Assembly (NCBI GenBank): GCA_028873975.1
Contig: JAPPMO010000036.1
Location: 44,209 to 108,208, forward strand
Reading direction: 5' to 3'
Source of the DNA: Chloroflexota bacterium
Lineage (GTDB): Bacteria > Chloroflexota > Anaerolineae > Aggregatilineales > Phototrophicaceae
DNA length: 64,000 nucleotides
The notes under the pieces were generated by a model, which was not told the DNA's origin, ran no database searches, and was given only the letters and a program-made list of their open reading frames with translations. Each line of letters opens with the position of its first letter. The first letter of the stretch is position 1. Positions 9,344 through 19,244 of this stretch are shown piece by piece. The position numbers and the translations under genes were made by a program.

Positions 9344-12300
9344 CTAAGGCACGGCATGGCTTCGCTCGTGATCGGAATCGGAAACGGATTCTGTAGCTGG
9401 CGCCAGTTCACTTAGCCGCATGGTTGCAGCCAACTGGAACATGAATATGAAGGCCAAGTCGATGACAAAGACGCTGTTGTCAATTAAGCCATGACCCAAT
9501 AGCGCGGCCATGCTTCCCATCAAACCCAGCATGATCGCGAAACCGTCTCTGTCCCTGTTTCTCATTCTGCTCAGGGCGACAAGGGCGTATCGCCAAAATG
9601 CAAACTGCAAGAGCAGAAAGATAATCAGCCCGGCAATACCCAGGCGCGTCCAAAAATCCAGTAAAAAATTGTGCGGGTGCGACAGGTTCAGATCCCAGAT
9701 CGCGTCCGGCCGAACATATTCTCCGCTGTAATAATATAGGAACTGATCCAATCCGATACCGAAAACAGGATGATCGCGAATGATTTCGATGGCGCTTTCC
9801 CATAGCCGCAGACGGAGAAAACTGGTGCCGCTTGTGAAGTCAAGTATATTGGCAAAACGCGCCGAAACCTGCGTCAAAACGGCCAATCCAGCCGCTAGCG
9901 CAGCCGCGATGCCCAAGATCGGGACGAATGCTCTTCGTTGAGCGTAACCGATCAGCGCTACGGCAATTCCCATGGGGATTCCGAGAAGTATCGCGCCCAC
10001 ACTCTGCGTCAAGAGCGCGGTTATGCCCATGAGGACCAGCGCCGCTGCCCAGCTTAAACGCATGCGCGCGCTATGCCCGACCAGCAGCAGCGCCAGCGCG
10101 AAAGGCAGCGACCGGCCAAGCAAAAGGCCAACGTTGTTGGGAGAGCCATAGACCGAAATGAGACGACGCGCGCCCTCTTCCGCGACTATGACATCGTTTC
10201 CCAAAATGTATCTTAACAGTCCGATGACGCAGACCAATATGGAAGCAAGGACAAGCCCGTAGACGCAATGCAAAACAGTTCGCTTGGATGGACGCAGGGC
10301 TCTGAATATCACATAGAAGAGCAATGGCTCCAGAACGAGCGTGCGCAGTTCTGTCGCCGCTGCATCGGCATGGCGCGCCCAGCTGAGCGATAGGATGGCG
10401 ACAAGCGCGATCCCGGCCACCCCGATGTCAATAAACTTTATCTGCGAAAATAGCGACTGAAGTTTTAACGGATAGCTGCTGTTTGCCATTTGATACTGCT
10501 CGCTTAGCCAGACGAAGAATCGAAAGATTGCTGCGATTGAGGTGATCAGTATCAGGATTTCCGCCATTGGAAAGGCAAACCGGTACAACTCGACTGGACT
10601 TAGGAAGAAGGGCGCCCAGAACAAGGTCAAGATCAAGCCCGTTTCCAGACGATGGAAGATCAATACGAATAGAACCAGGCCCGAAACAATTGTCAATAAG
10701 AATGAAGGTGACAGGTAAAGGACGCCGCCAGTTGCCATAGCGATCAGGATATTGATCTCGTCGCGGGCGAACAGGGCGGGTCTGTGACTTGTCCATGTCC
10801 AGATCATGGCAAAGAGCAGTGCCAAGGACGCGACGCTGCTAATCGCCAGGTGCGCCGCCGCGGACAGACCGGCAAACACCAGCCCGACAGGAGGAATCCA
10901 GCGGCGCCATGGCGAGGTCGCAAAGGTCAACAATACGATGAACAGCGACAAGAGCGTCGCGAAAGCGCCGAGGGCAATCTGCCGATCGAAGGCGAATGAT
11001 AAATTGCCTGAACTGACGGCGTATCCGGCGACCGCCCAACGATCCCATCCGCGATCCGCCACAGCGCGTAGCGTATGTTGACCCAGGGGCAAGTCGCGCG
11101 CTACCGGAACCAGATTCTGTTCCGGACCGTGCGTGTCGCTTCGGAGAAAGATATAGCTGTTCCCATCCGAGTCATGGGCTGTCGCATTTGCTGGGCTGCC
11201 GTCGACAGTCGGATACAGGAAGGCTATATAGTCATCCTCCCGCAAGAGCATGGCGAGATCGGTACCGTAGAAGTCGAATTCGAGCTGACTGTCGCTCGTT
11301 TCCAGCCAGCCGATGTCCGCTCCTAACTCGCTGAATTGCCAGACGCCGCTGTAACGGGCATGCTCTGTGCGCGCATGAAATAGGCCGTTCTGCGCCAGCA
11401 CGGGAAAATCATAATTCTGCACTGCATGCAACAGTGGTGACGGCTGATCGTCCGGTCCAATCAGCGCGAAGCCCCACTGGGCGCTGGCGTTTTCTGCATT
11501 GGGCTGCCAATGGTGCAAGAACATGGCGCCTAGCCAGGGAAACTCGCGGTGGGCGCGGTCGAATGCTTGTAGCGTATACATGATCTGCTCGTTCGGAGTA
11601 ACGCTTCCCCAAATGGATGGGGCGCCGGCCCATTCGCCGGGCAATGCGTTCCAGCCCCAATGGCTCGCCCAAAGCGGCTTGCGGCCATCATTATGCGCCA
11701 GCATCACTTCGCGCAGGGCAACAATCCGGGAAAAGTTCAGGATGCTGTCATCAACGCGACGATCCAATGGAGATGTTGAGAATCCGTAAGGCTTTCCAGC
11801 CACGATGTCCATCAGCTCCGCCCCGCCAAGTTGATACATCGCGTCAAGATAAAGCAGGTCGCTGATATTCTGACCGCCAGCCTCGGTGGTGGGAGCCAAA
11901 GCCGCTGCGATGATCTTTGCGCTTGGGTCCTCGGCGCGGATTGCCCCCCCGCCCGCGGCGAGCAGAGCCAGATAATCAGCTGGCCTGGGCTGAAGCGATC
12001 CCCAGGCGTCGTCGAGATTCGGCTCGTCCCAAATCTGATAATAATTCACGGAGTCGCCATAGCGCCGCGCGAAGCGGCCCGCAAAGCGCGCGAAGTCATC
12101 AAGGGACTGGGGCGGCGCCGTCTCCGTCGCCTCTATCCCCGGCGGCGATACGCGCGCCCATTGGGGGGAGTGCATGAGCACGACTACAGGTTCCAAACGC
12201 GGGTACTCGCGCAGAACAGTAAAGATCTCGTCCCACTGCGCCCAATCGTACTGGTCTTTGCTAGGCTCAATTTCATCCCAATAGACGAATTGTCGCAGCC

Positions 12301-12535
12301 ATACAAAACCCGTTTCGCTGATAAGGGCGAGATTTGCGTGCAGGCTGTCAAGCTCATACTGACGCAAGTCAACATTTACGCCAGGCCGAGGCGTCAGGAA
12401 GGGGAGATTCTGATCCACCGTTGGATCAACATAGCCGCGCAGCTCGAAATCCCGAAAATGAATGGTGCCGAGTGTGGCTATCAAGCTGCCCGAAAGCAGC
12501 AGCAAACTGATAAGGACCAGTATCAACTGTCGCAT
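9344..12535 (-). CDS. Glycoside-hydrolase-like domain fused to O-antigen ligase family membrane domain
   Basis: Large 1063-aa fusion. Residues 5-25 form a signal anchor. Residues ~30-400 resemble a clan-A (GH5/GH39-like) TIM barrel: GFVWLRQFVYWDEIEP, VVLMHSPQWA and YYQIWDEPNL, with the putative acid/base Glu at 171. The usual TE of the nucleophile strand is replaced by Ser-His in PLWASHWGW (291-292), so hydrolase activity is doubtful. A beta-rich region follows. From ~515 there are many membrane segments, ending in the O-antigen ligase/polymerase signature HPHNFLLDFWTRLGIAG (from 953). The start ATG shares its A with the TAA stop of the upstream lipoprotein gene (TAATG), so the two are co-translated. 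It is likely a surface-glycan enzyme with a glycan-binding ectodomain; the exact role is unknown. Confidence 0.85.
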   Translation of the reverse strand: MRQLILVLISLLLLSGSLIATLGTIHFRDFELRGYVDPTVDQNLPFLTPRPGVNVDLRQYELDSLHANLALISETGFVWLRQFVYWDEIEPSKDQYDWAQWDEIFTVLREYPRLEPVVVLMHSPQWARVSPPGIEATETAPPQSLDDFARFAGRFARRYGDSVNYYQIWDEPNLDDAWGSLQPRPADYLALLAAGGGAIRAEDPSAKIIAAALAPTTEAGGQNISDLLYLDAMYQLGGAELMDIVAGKPYGFSTSPLDRRVDDSILNFSRIVALREVMLAHNDGRKPLWASHWGWNALPGEWAGAPSIWGSVTPNEQIMYTLQAFDRAHREFPWLGAMFLHHWQPNAENASAQWGFALIGPDDQPSPLLHAVQNYDFPVLAQNGLFHARTEHARYSGVWQFSELGADIGWLETSDSQLEFDFYGTDLAMLLREDDYIAFLYPTVDGSPANATAHDSDGNSYIFLRSDTHGPEQNLVPVARDLPLGQHTLRAVADRGWDRWAVAGYAVSSGNLSFAFDRQIALGAFATLLSLFIVLLTFATSPWRRWIPPVGLVFAGLSAAAHLAISSVASLALLFAMIWTWTSHRPALFARDEINILIAMATGGVLYLSPSFLLTIVSGLVLFVLIFHRLETGLILTLFWAPFFLSPVELYRFAFPMAEILILITSIAAIFRFFVWLSEQYQMANSSYPLKLQSLFSQIKFIDIGVAGIALVAILSLSWARHADAAATELRTLVLEPLLFYVIFRALRPSKRTVLHCVYGLVLASILVCVIGLLRYILGNDVIVAEEGARRLISVYGSPNNVGLLLGRSLPFALALLLVGHSARMRLSWAAALVLMGITALLTQSVGAILLGIPMGIAVALIGYAQRRAFVPILGIAAALAAGLAVLTQVSARFANILDFTSGTSFLRLRLWESAIEIIRDHPVFGIGLDQFLYYYSGEYVRPDAIWDLNLSHPHNFLLDFWTRLGIAGLIIFLLLQFAFWRYALVALSRMRNRDRDGFAIMLGLMGSMAALLGHGLIDNSVFVIDLAFIFMFQLAATMRLSELAPATESVSDSDHERSHAVP

Positions 12536-14127
12536 TATCGCGTCCAAATCGGGTTGCTTGCGCCACCGTCAAAACTTATCTGGCGGCTTTCGCCTGATTC
12601 TATGTCGACCAACCAAATGTCCCCCAGGTATACGACAGCGATGTGACGCGAATCCGGACTCCAGCTCATGTCGGTGGCGGTCAGACCGAAGTCGCTTTTG
12701 CGAATGCCGGGTTGATCGGCGTCGGGAAAGATTACTTTCTGGTTGCTGCCGTCGCGATCCGCGACAACGAGGTCGTACTCGCTGTAAATGCTATTGTAGG
12801 GTTCGCGGGCCTGCAACCAGGCCAGATAGCCTTCAGAGCCTTCGGCGCCCGGCAATTCAATGCGCGGTGAAAAATTCGAAGCCGCCCACATCCCGACAGC
12901 CCGTCTCATTGTCGCCTTAAATCCGCCATTGGCGTCAAGAATCGCGAGATCAAATACCGGACTGGTCGTGGCGGGTTCGCTGGCCAGCGGGCCGCCATGC
13001 GCTGTGGCGGAAATAAAGTCCCCGCCGGGGGACCAAGACACCTGCGAGAGCCAGACCCAGGACCCGGAGGTGTTAAACTCCGGATACTCAAGCAAAGTAT
13101 GAACTTGTTTGCCTTCAACCTCAACCACTCCCACACTGTCGGCTTTCACCCAGGCGAGCTTGTCCCCGCGCGGCGCCCAGGCAAAGTTGGTCCCCCACCA
13201 TCCAAATGGTCCTCCTGCATCTTCCTCAATGATCTCCTGGATGGAAAGCGTACGACCCGTTTGACGGTCGATCTGCATCAGCCATAGGTTGTTAAGAGAT
13301 TTCCACGGCGCCCGTCCCTGGCCTCGTTCGCCGGTCGAATAGGCAATTGTATTGCTGGATCTTGGCCGCCATTCCGCAAAGAGGACGTCGGTTGGCGCTA
13401 ACTTGACGGGCTCGTCGTCGTCATCGAGGGATACCATCCAGAGTTCGTTAAAAAACTTGTCTGTTGCGCTACTCGCCACGGTGTAAAGCAGAACCGATCC
13501 GTCAGGGCTGGCGGCAAATACCAACGAGTCCAGATTCTCGCTATTGCGCAAGGCGCGCTTATTCACGGTGTTGCCATGAATGCTCCAGGCTGTCCCGTTG
13601 TTAATGTAGCTTAGCCTTCCCGCAAGCGCGAAGGGTTCGACCGAACGCGAGGGACCTACGAGCACGATTTCGTCCCGTGGTTCGGTGAGGATAGTCGCTT
13701 GCCCAATCAGGCTCCGGCTGGACTCGACATCGTCTTCAACAAGGACGCGGTAGCAGGCTTCCTGCAGGCCGGTCCTCCCGACCTGGCTCAATCTTTCTTG
13801 CCCGGGGGCGATGCCCTCGTATGGAATCCGCTGACGCTGGAAGGGCAGGGTTTCGCGCTGGCAGACTTGCTCTTCCCGTACTCGGCGCACGGTGACATGC
13901 ATTCCGTCCGCGAGTTGCAGGTTTAGAGGATGACTGACTCGATCCAGTTCACCCAGAACGATTTTGGCGTTCGCCAGCAGCTCTTCGACAGATACCCGAG
14001 AAGCGTAAGTAAAGGTCTGCGTTTTGCCATCAGCAAGCAAGGAAACGTTCACCGTTACTTCTTCAACTGGCGCTCGACACGCGACCAGGACAAGCAAGAT
14101 GAAGGCCAGCGAGCAAAAGCGGATCAA
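12535..14127 (-). CDS. Lipoprotein with DUF348, G5 and WD40-like (PD40) propeller
   Basis: Predicted lipoprotein (530 aa): a hydrophobic signal ending LVLVAC makes Cys17 the lipidation site. Residues ~24-85 look like a DUF348 ubiquitin-like domain (VNVSLLADGKTQTF to DGMHVTVRRV). Residues ~86-160 look like a G5 domain (QRETLPFQRQRIPYEG to EPRDEIVLVG), the pair found in Rpf-type cell-wall proteins. The rest is a beta-propeller with TolB/PD40-type blades such as SWSPDSRHIAVVY and DIWLVDIESGE. G5 domains bind peptidoglycan or N-acetylglucosamine. It is translationally coupled to the glycosidase-like/ligase fusion downstream, so it may sense or organise the glycan made there. The domain calls are by eye. 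Confidence 0.78.
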   Translation of the reverse strand: MIRFCSLAFILLVLVACRAPVEEVTVNVSLLADGKTQTFTYASRVSVEELLANAKIVLGELDRVSHPLNLQLADGMHVTVRRVREEQVCQRETLPFQRQRIPYEGIAPGQERLSQVGRTGLQEACYRVLVEDDVESSRSLIGQATILTEPRDEIVLVGPSRSVEPFALAGRLSYINNGTAWSIHGNTVNKRALRNSENLDSLVFAASPDGSVLLYTVASSATDKFFNELWMVSLDDDDEPVKLAPTDVLFAEWRPRSSNTIAYSTGERGQGRAPWKSLNNLWLMQIDRQTGRTLSIQEIIEEDAGGPFGWWGTNFAWAPRGDKLAWVKADSVGVVEVEGKQVHTLLEYPEFNTSGSWVWLSQVSWSPGGDFISATAHGGPLASEPATTSPVFDLAILDANGGFKATMRRAVGMWAASNFSPRIELPGAEGSEGYLAWLQAREPYNSIYSEYDLVVADRDGSNQKVIFPDADQPGIRKSDFGLTATDMSWSPDSRHIAVVYLGDIWLVDIESGESRQISFDGGASNPIWTR

Positions 14128-14157
14128 GATTCCGGTCCTCTTGGAGTCCTTTGATAA

Positions 14158-15213
14158 TTACATATATATCGTAGTCGATTTTGCTTTGAGGACAAATAAC
14201 CGTGGGTGCAAGCCGCTGAGAGTTATCTTGGTTTCCGAAATCGTTCGCCAGTTGGATTGGGCGATACAGTTGCGAAGTAAATTAACCTCATGTGTCAGTA
14301 GAATCAGTACTGCGTCCGGCTTGGCAATCCGGTAGGCTTCTCGCAGCAAAGCTGGATACAGCCGGAGATTGTCGGCATGTGAACCGACCTGTCCGCCAAA
14401 GGGCAAATCAGCGTAGATACGATCAATAGCGCGTGAAGGCAGAGGTGTGCGCCCCGCGTCAGCATGCAATAGAATCACGCGATGCTTCGTGTCGGATGCG
14501 CGCAGATTGCGCTCGGCCGCGCTTAGCATGTTGGCGCTGTTATCGACCGCGAGCAATTGATCCGAGGTTTTGTTATGGGCATGTTCCACGAGAATGGTTC
14601 CGGAACCGCAGCACAAGTTAAGGACTCTATCCTGCGCGTCTCGTGATTGGATCTGGGTCATGGCGTAAGCGACTGTCGCGTTCAGCGCGCCGGGCACATT
14701 GATTATCCGCCAATCGCGCTTCGACAGCGGACGCGGTCCGAGGCGAACGAGAACTTCCCAAGCCGACCGATCAATTGGCCTTGCCAGGCGCAGATAGAGT
14801 TCGCCTTTGTTTTCCTCCGCCAATTCAACATCGAGTGACCTGGCCAATTCTTCCTTCAGACGCATTATCACTTGCGAGTTCGCTCCTGCGGCGCCAAGAC
14901 CCAGTCTGGGATTTTGCAAAGTCCAGTCGCGCATGACTGCCCGCAAGATACCGATCAATCGCGTGAGATGCTGATGGCCCAATAAAGCTTTTGGGCGCGG
15001 GACCTCGAAGCGATGTACGCTGTAGATCGCAATTGCTGATCGAAGCGTTAAGAGCGGTCGAGAGTCCCCGGCGAATCGAAAGCGGAGGAATCCCGGTCTA
15101 AGGGTCTCCAAGCTGCGAGCGTCACAGGAATTAAGTTCGTCCATTGCGAAGGCCTCCAAACCGGGAATGCACTCCACCTCGTATTCCTTGGAACGGCTTG
15201 CCCGCTTGCGCAT
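14158..15213 (-). CDS. THUMP/UPF0020-type RNA methyltransferase (TrmN-like)
   Basis: Predicted SAM-dependent RNA methyltransferase (351 aa). The N-terminal ~150 residues (EYEVECIPGLEAFAMDEL onward) fit a THUMP-containing region. The C-terminal Rossmann domain has motif I VLNLCCGSGTILVEH, an acidic residue in LLAVDNSANML, and motif IV ADLPFGGQ, the place of the usual D/N-P-P-F/Y-G of guanine-N2 methyltransferases. The closest functional class is tRNA (guanine-N2) methyltransferase of the TrmN/Trm14 type. ATG 15213 with GGGGAAG upstream is preferred over the TTG at 15246. The substrate is inferred only from family. Confidence 0.75.
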   Translation of the reverse strand: MRKRASRSKEYEVECIPGLEAFAMDELNSCDARSLETLRPGFLRFRFAGDSRPLLTLRSAIAIYSVHRFEVPRPKALLGHQHLTRLIGILRAVMRDWTLQNPRLGLGAAGANSQVIMRLKEELARSLDVELAEENKGELYLRLARPIDRSAWEVLVRLGPRPLSKRDWRIINVPGALNATVAYAMTQIQSRDAQDRVLNLCCGSGTILVEHAHNKTSDQLLAVDNSANMLSAAERNLRASDTKHRVILLHADAGRTPLPSRAIDRIYADLPFGGQVGSHADNLRLYPALLREAYRIAKPDAVLILLTHEVNLLRNCIAQSNWRTISETKITLSGLHPRLFVLKAKSTTIYM

Positions 15214-15545
15214 TTGTGCTTGCTTCCCCGTTTCAACGTTCTGCAAATAACCTGCAAATGCCTGGCGTCTCCGCCGAGGCCGCCCAGATTGACCTCGCCA
15301 ACTGGCCGGCGAGACTATTATAGCGCAGCGCCCGACCGGTGGCGGGAACGCCGCGCTATCGTATTTCCAGGATACGGCTGTGAGCTAGTTGCCGGGCAGC
15401 GCGTGTAGTAGAATAAGGCGCAGTCATCCGAACGAGGGCAAAATAATAAGCCTTCTCGTCGGATGAGCGACGCGGTTTGCATAACAGCTCAAGCGCGCAA
15501 TCGTTCTGCTCTCACTGTTTCTGGAACTAATCGGCTGGGGTGTCA
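15214..15545. other. Intergenic region with a long hairpin
   Basis: About 330 bases between divergent genes. Apart from the imperfect inverted repeat at 15424-15466 (listed separately), no small gene, known riboswitch motif or clear promoter was recognised. Confidence 0.5.
15424..15466. repeat. Imperfect inverted repeat / hairpin
   Basis: TCATCCG (15424-15430) pairs with CGGATGA (15460-15466). ACGAG (15432-15436) pairs with CTCGT (15455-15459). GGC (15437-15439) pairs with GCC (15450-15452). The loop AAAATAATAA is ten bases and there are two small bulges. No T tract follows, so it is not a standard terminator. It lies ~80 bases upstream of the secreted propeller gene. Confidence 0.6.
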
Positions 15546-16511
15546 ATGAAGCTCGCTATACTCACGTTCTTGGCAGTGATTGCCACTGTCGCCAGCGCCC
15601 AAGATAGCGCGCCTTCGGATTCAAACGACACAGATGCCTCAATCGTCGAAACTGCTGTCCCGGGCATGAATGATGCGGATGAGAGTGGCGTTGTCGCGCT
15701 GGCGTCTCCGCTTTTGCAGGATGATCTGCAATTGCTGGTGGGCAACGTGCAGCGACCAAATGCCATGGTCTGGTTTGAGGATCACCTCTACACCGTCTGC
15801 AACGGAGACTGGACGATTTACCAGATTGATGATCGGAATGGCGATACGATCACATACGTTTTTGGCGTCAAGAATGGCCACAGCATGCTCATGGAGAGCA
15901 CTAATGAGGGCTTCGACCTGTGGGTTCCGGATCCCGAAAGTGAGACGCTGTGGAAGGTCAACCAAGACCGGCTTGCTCCAGAAAGCGTGTTCGACCAACT
16001 TGCAGCGCCTTGGGGTATAGCTCGTATTGACGAGGACTCGCTTCTGGTGTCTGACACCAAGGAAAACGCCATTTTTCAAGTAAGCGAGGCGGGTGAAGCG
16101 ATTACCATCGCCTCAGGGCTACGGGCGCCAACCGGCATCGCCATCGACGACTCCCGGATCTATTTCGCAAACGGCGGCAGCGCGCGTCGCGGGATAGAGT
16201 GGATGCGGGTAGAAGAAAATGGCGCGATCTCCGGGCCGAAACCCTTGGTGAAGGGCTTGCAAAACACAACTAACATCATCCTCGGTGATGACGGGCTACT
16301 GTATTTCGGTTACGCGCTGGGCACGCGCGCGGTTGTTGGGCGCGTCGATCCTGATCATTGTCTGGAGGATGGCTGTAGCGGGGACGAGACAGAAATGCTT
16401 GTCTTCTCGGATATACCGGCGCCTGTATCACTGGCGCTCTCGTCTGACCTGCGGCTGTTCTTGCACAGCCGCTTCCGCCCGGAAGTCTATTGGGCGCAGT
16501 TGCCAGCCTGA
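15546..16511 (+). CDS. Secreted NHL/SMP-30-like beta-propeller protein
   Basis: Exported 321-aa protein: MKLAILTFLAVIATVASAQ is a clear signal peptide with cleavage after ASA. An acidic Ser/Asp-rich linker (to ~55) is followed by about six short beta repeats of the NHL/gluconolactonase kind (NAMVWFEDHLYTV, GFDLWVPDPE, PWGIARIDEDSLLVSD, APTGIAIDDSRIYFANGG). No catalytic metal site could be identified. Start ATG 15546 has GGGG five bases upstream; an in-frame GTG lies at 15540. Convergent with hflX. Function unknown; it is probably a binding protein outside the cell. Confidence 0.75.
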   Translation: MKLAILTFLAVIATVASAQDSAPSDSNDTDASIVETAVPGMNDADESGVVALASPLLQDDLQLLVGNVQRPNAMVWFEDHLYTVCNGDWTIYQIDDRNGDTITYVFGVKNGHSMLMESTNEGFDLWVPDPESETLWKVNQDRLAPESVFDQLAAPWGIARIDEDSLLVSDTKENAIFQVSEAGEAITIASGLRAPTGIAIDDSRIYFANGGSARRGIEWMRVEENGAISGPKPLVKGLQNTTNIILGDDGLLYFGYALGTRAVVGRVDPDHCLEDGCSGDETEMLVFSDIPAPVSLALSSDLRLFLHSRFRPEVYWAQLPA

Positions 16512-16531
16512 CAATCATAAGGACGGCTTGT

Positions 16532-17860
16532 TTAAGTTGACTCCGTGCTGTCGATAGCAAACTTCAGATAATAGTTGCTGACTTGCTTGGGCATGGACAG
16601 AGTCAAGAGCCAACCATTCTCTTTCGTAGACTGACGGCGAATATATCCTCGCTCGTACAGTTTTGAATACTCGCTCCCGGCGTGATAGGGGAGCAGCACC
16701 TCAAGCGTTGTATCCCGCTCGGCCAAGACGTCTCGCATAGTAGCCAGCAAGTCGGCAATGCCGCTGCCGTCCAAGGCGGAGGTAGCGACGACGCTGCGAT
16801 AATTGTCGACGAGCGGCAACTGTGGAAGCGGCCCGTCCAGCAGGTCAATCTTGTTCAATACCAAGAGCCGGGGCATGCCGGCGGCATCAATTTCCGCCAA
16901 TGTATCTTCCACCGCGTCGATATGTTGCAAGGCGTTTGGATGACTAACATCGACAATGTGCAAGAGCAGATCAGCTTCTGCGACCTCTTCAAGAGTCGCG
17001 CGGAAGGCGGCAATCAGCGTGGTGGGCAGCTTCTGGATAAAGCCGACGGTATCGGTGAGCAGGATATCCGAGTGATTGGGCAAAGCAATGCGCCTCGTCG
17101 TGGGATCGAGCGTCGCAAAAAGTTGATCGGCGGCGTAGACGTCGGAACCCGCCAGGGCATTCAGCAGGCTCGATTTTCCGGCGTTGGTATAACCCACCAG
17201 CGCTGCCAATGGCAACCCGGATCCCCGGCGCCGACTTCGATGCAGACTGCGGTGCGAGCGGACTTGTTCGAGCGCGGCTTTCAGCTTGGTGATCTTCCGG
17301 GTAATCTCGCGCCGGTCGACTTCGAGCTGGGTTTCGCCTGGACCGCGCAAACCGACGCCGCCCGAGCCGCCACGCGCGCCTCCGCCCCCGGCCTGTCTGG
17401 CGAGGTGCGTCCATTGCCGCGTCAAACGCGGCAAACGGTACTCATATTGCGCCAGTTCAACCTGCAGCGCTCCTTCGCTGGTTCGCGCGTGCCGCGCAAA
17501 TATATCCAGGATCAATGCCGAACGATCCAGCAGCCTAATCGTCTCGCCAAACTGTTTTTCCAGTTCGCGCTGGTGACGTGGAGAGAGTTCTTCGTCGAAT
17601 ACGATGACATTCACGTCGAGTAATGAAATCTCGTCTATGATTTGCTCAAGCTTGCCGGAGCCTATGAAAGTCTTGGCATTTATCTTCCGCAGGCGCTGAA
17701 AGGTTTGCCCGACGACCTCAAGACCGGCGGTTTCGGCGAGGAGCGCAAGCTCACTTAAGGAATCAGCTACTGAAAAAGGCGCAGACTCCTGCTGCACCTC
17801 GATTCCAACCAAATAGGCTCGTTCGGCATGATCGTTTGCAATTAGCTCAGGTTTCGACAT
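16532..17860 (-). CDS. hflX: GTPase HflX
   Basis: Ribosome-associated GTPase (442 aa) that splits stalled 70S ribosomes under stress. The N-terminal HflX domain has [16 protein letters not shown] and the Gly-rich [19 protein letters not shown] linker followed by [11 protein letters not shown] motifs: GYTNAGKSS (G1), DPTTRR (G2 region), [10 protein letters not shown] (G3), NKID (G4) and TSALDGSG (G5). A short C-terminal domain follows. It overlaps the end of trmFO by 14 bases, in the run plsX-fabF-trmFO-hflX. Confidence 0.96.
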   Translation of the reverse strand: MSKPELIANDHAERAYLVGIEVQQESAPFSVADSLSELALLAETAGLEVVGQTFQRLRKINAKTFIGSGKLEQIIDEISLLDVNVIVFDEELSPRHQRELEKQFGETIRLLDRSALILDIFARHARTSEGALQVELAQYEYRLPRLTRQWTHLARQAGGGGARGGSGGVGLRGPGETQLEVDRREITRKITKLKAALEQVRSHRSLHRSRRRGSGLPLAALVGYTNAGKSSLLNALAGSDVYAADQLFATLDPTTRRIALPNHSDILLTDTVGFIQKLPTTLIAAFRATLEEVAEADLLLHIVDVSHPNALQHIDAVEDTLAEIDAAGMPRLLVLNKIDLLDGPLPQLPLVDNYRSVVATSALDGSGIADLLATMRDVLAERDTTLEVLLPYHAGSEYSKLYERGYIRRQSTKENGWLLTLSMPKQVSNYYLKFAIDSTEST

Positions 17861-19229
17861 GTTGATCCAACTCGCTGTTTTCGAGATTTGCTTGAATCAC
17901 CTGATCATCTAATTCCAGAAGCGCGGCCAACATCGCCTTGCGCGCGCGCTCGGAGTACGCTTGTCTGCGCTGCGCCTTGTTTTTGATCTTGACCGCCAGC
18001 GGCGGCAATATACCCAGGTTCGCTTTCATGGGTTGGAATTCTTTTGGCGGGCAATTCGTCACGTAGTGACACAGGGCGCCCAACATTGTCTCTTGCGGCG
18101 GCGTCCATTCGCGCAAGCCATTCAGTTGTCGCGACAGATTGAGCGCGGCGATGTAGCCGGTGGCTGTATTGCCGACATAACCTTCGACGCCGGTGATTTG
18201 ACCGGCAAAATACAGATTTGGATTCTGACGAAACTGCATGGTCGCATGCAGGAGCGCCGGCGCATTCAAAAAAGTGTTGCGGTGCATTTGCCCCATGCGA
18301 ATAAACTCGGCATTTTCCAGCCCGGGAATGAGCCTGAGTATCTCTTTTTGCTGTTTCCAGCGGATGTTGGTTTGGAAACCAACGAGATTGTAAAGGGTGC
18401 CAGCGAGGTTGTCTTGCCGCAATTGCACGACCGCATAGGGGCGACGGTCCGTGTGCGGATCGGTCAAGCCGACCGGGCGCATCGGACCAAAAGCCAGCGT
18501 ATCGTCGCCGCGCTTTGCTAATTGCTCAATGGGAACACAGCCCTCGAAAAAATTCGTGTCTTCACGCTCGAAGTCGCGCAGCTCTATCGTCTCGGCGCTT
18601 TGCAGGGCGCGGACGAAGCGCAGATACTGATCTTTGTCCATGGGGCAGTTGATGTAGTCGCCGCTGGCATCGTCGCCTCTTCCGTAGCGATTGGCCGAGA
18701 AAGCTCGCGCCATGTTGATGCTGCCGGCCTCTACAATAGGGGAGATGGCGTCATAAAAGTAAAGGTAGTCTTCACCGGTATACCGCGCGATCTCTTTGGT
18801 CATCGCGGGCGAGGTCAGCGGACCCGTCGCGACAATCGCGGGCGCGTCCCCGGGCAATTCGGTAACTTCCTCTCGTATCACCTCAATGTTGGGATGACAA
18901 TTCAATGTTTCAGTGACGCGTTCGGCGAAGCGAAGCCGGTCTACCGCCAAGGCGCCGCCAGCCGGCACGGAAGCCGCTTCGGCACAACGCATGAGCAGCG
19001 AACCCAGCATTTTCATTTCCGCCTGCAAGATACCTGTCGCGCGATCGGGCAACTTGGAACCAAGGGAGTTGCTGCAAACCAATTCCGCCAACCGATCACT
19101 CACATGAGCGCCGGTCGATCGCTGGGGGCGCATTTCGTATAACCGGGTGGGGCGCCCGCGTTCCGCCAACTGCCAAGCGGCTTCGCAACCTGCCAATCCG
19201 CCGCCGATCACTGTCACGTCATGGTTCAT
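17847..19229 (-). CDS. trmFO: Folate-dependent tRNA (uracil-54-C5) methyltransferase TrmFO
   Basis: Flavoprotein (460 aa) that makes 5-methyluridine at tRNA position 54 using methylenetetrahydrofolate and FAD. The FAD-binding motif [14 protein letters not shown] is at residues 5-18. [35 protein letters not shown] and the C-terminal HYVTN region are family hallmarks. Its length is typical. AAGGA lies upstream of ATG 19229, and it overlaps hflX by 14 bases, so the two are likely co-translated. Confidence 0.96.
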   Translation of the reverse strand: MNHDVTVIGGGLAGCEAAWQLAERGRPTRLYEMRPQRSTGAHVSDRLAELVCSNSLGSKLPDRATGILQAEMKMLGSLLMRCAEAASVPAGGALAVDRLRFAERVTETLNCHPNIEVIREEVTELPGDAPAIVATGPLTSPAMTKEIARYTGEDYLYFYDAISPIVEAGSINMARAFSANRYGRGDDASGDYINCPMDKDQYLRFVRALQSAETIELRDFEREDTNFFEGCVPIEQLAKRGDDTLAFGPMRPVGLTDPHTDRRPYAVVQLRQDNLAGTLYNLVGFQTNIRWKQQKEILRLIPGLENAEFIRMGQMHRNTFLNAPALLHATMQFRQNPNLYFAGQITGVEGYVGNTATGYIAALNLSRQLNGLREWTPPQETMLGALCHYVTNCPPKEFQPMKANLGILPPLAVKIKNKAQRRQAYSERARKAMLAALLELDDQVIQANLENSELDQHVET

Positions 19230-19244
19230 TGAGGCTGCCGTCCT

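Noticed and set aside
11831-12646. A 271-codon plus-strand frame
   Set aside because: Antisense to the glycosidase-like fusion gene; no protein-like features.
16682-17623. A 313-codon plus-strand frame
   Set aside because: Antisense to hflX, whose protein is strongly conserved.
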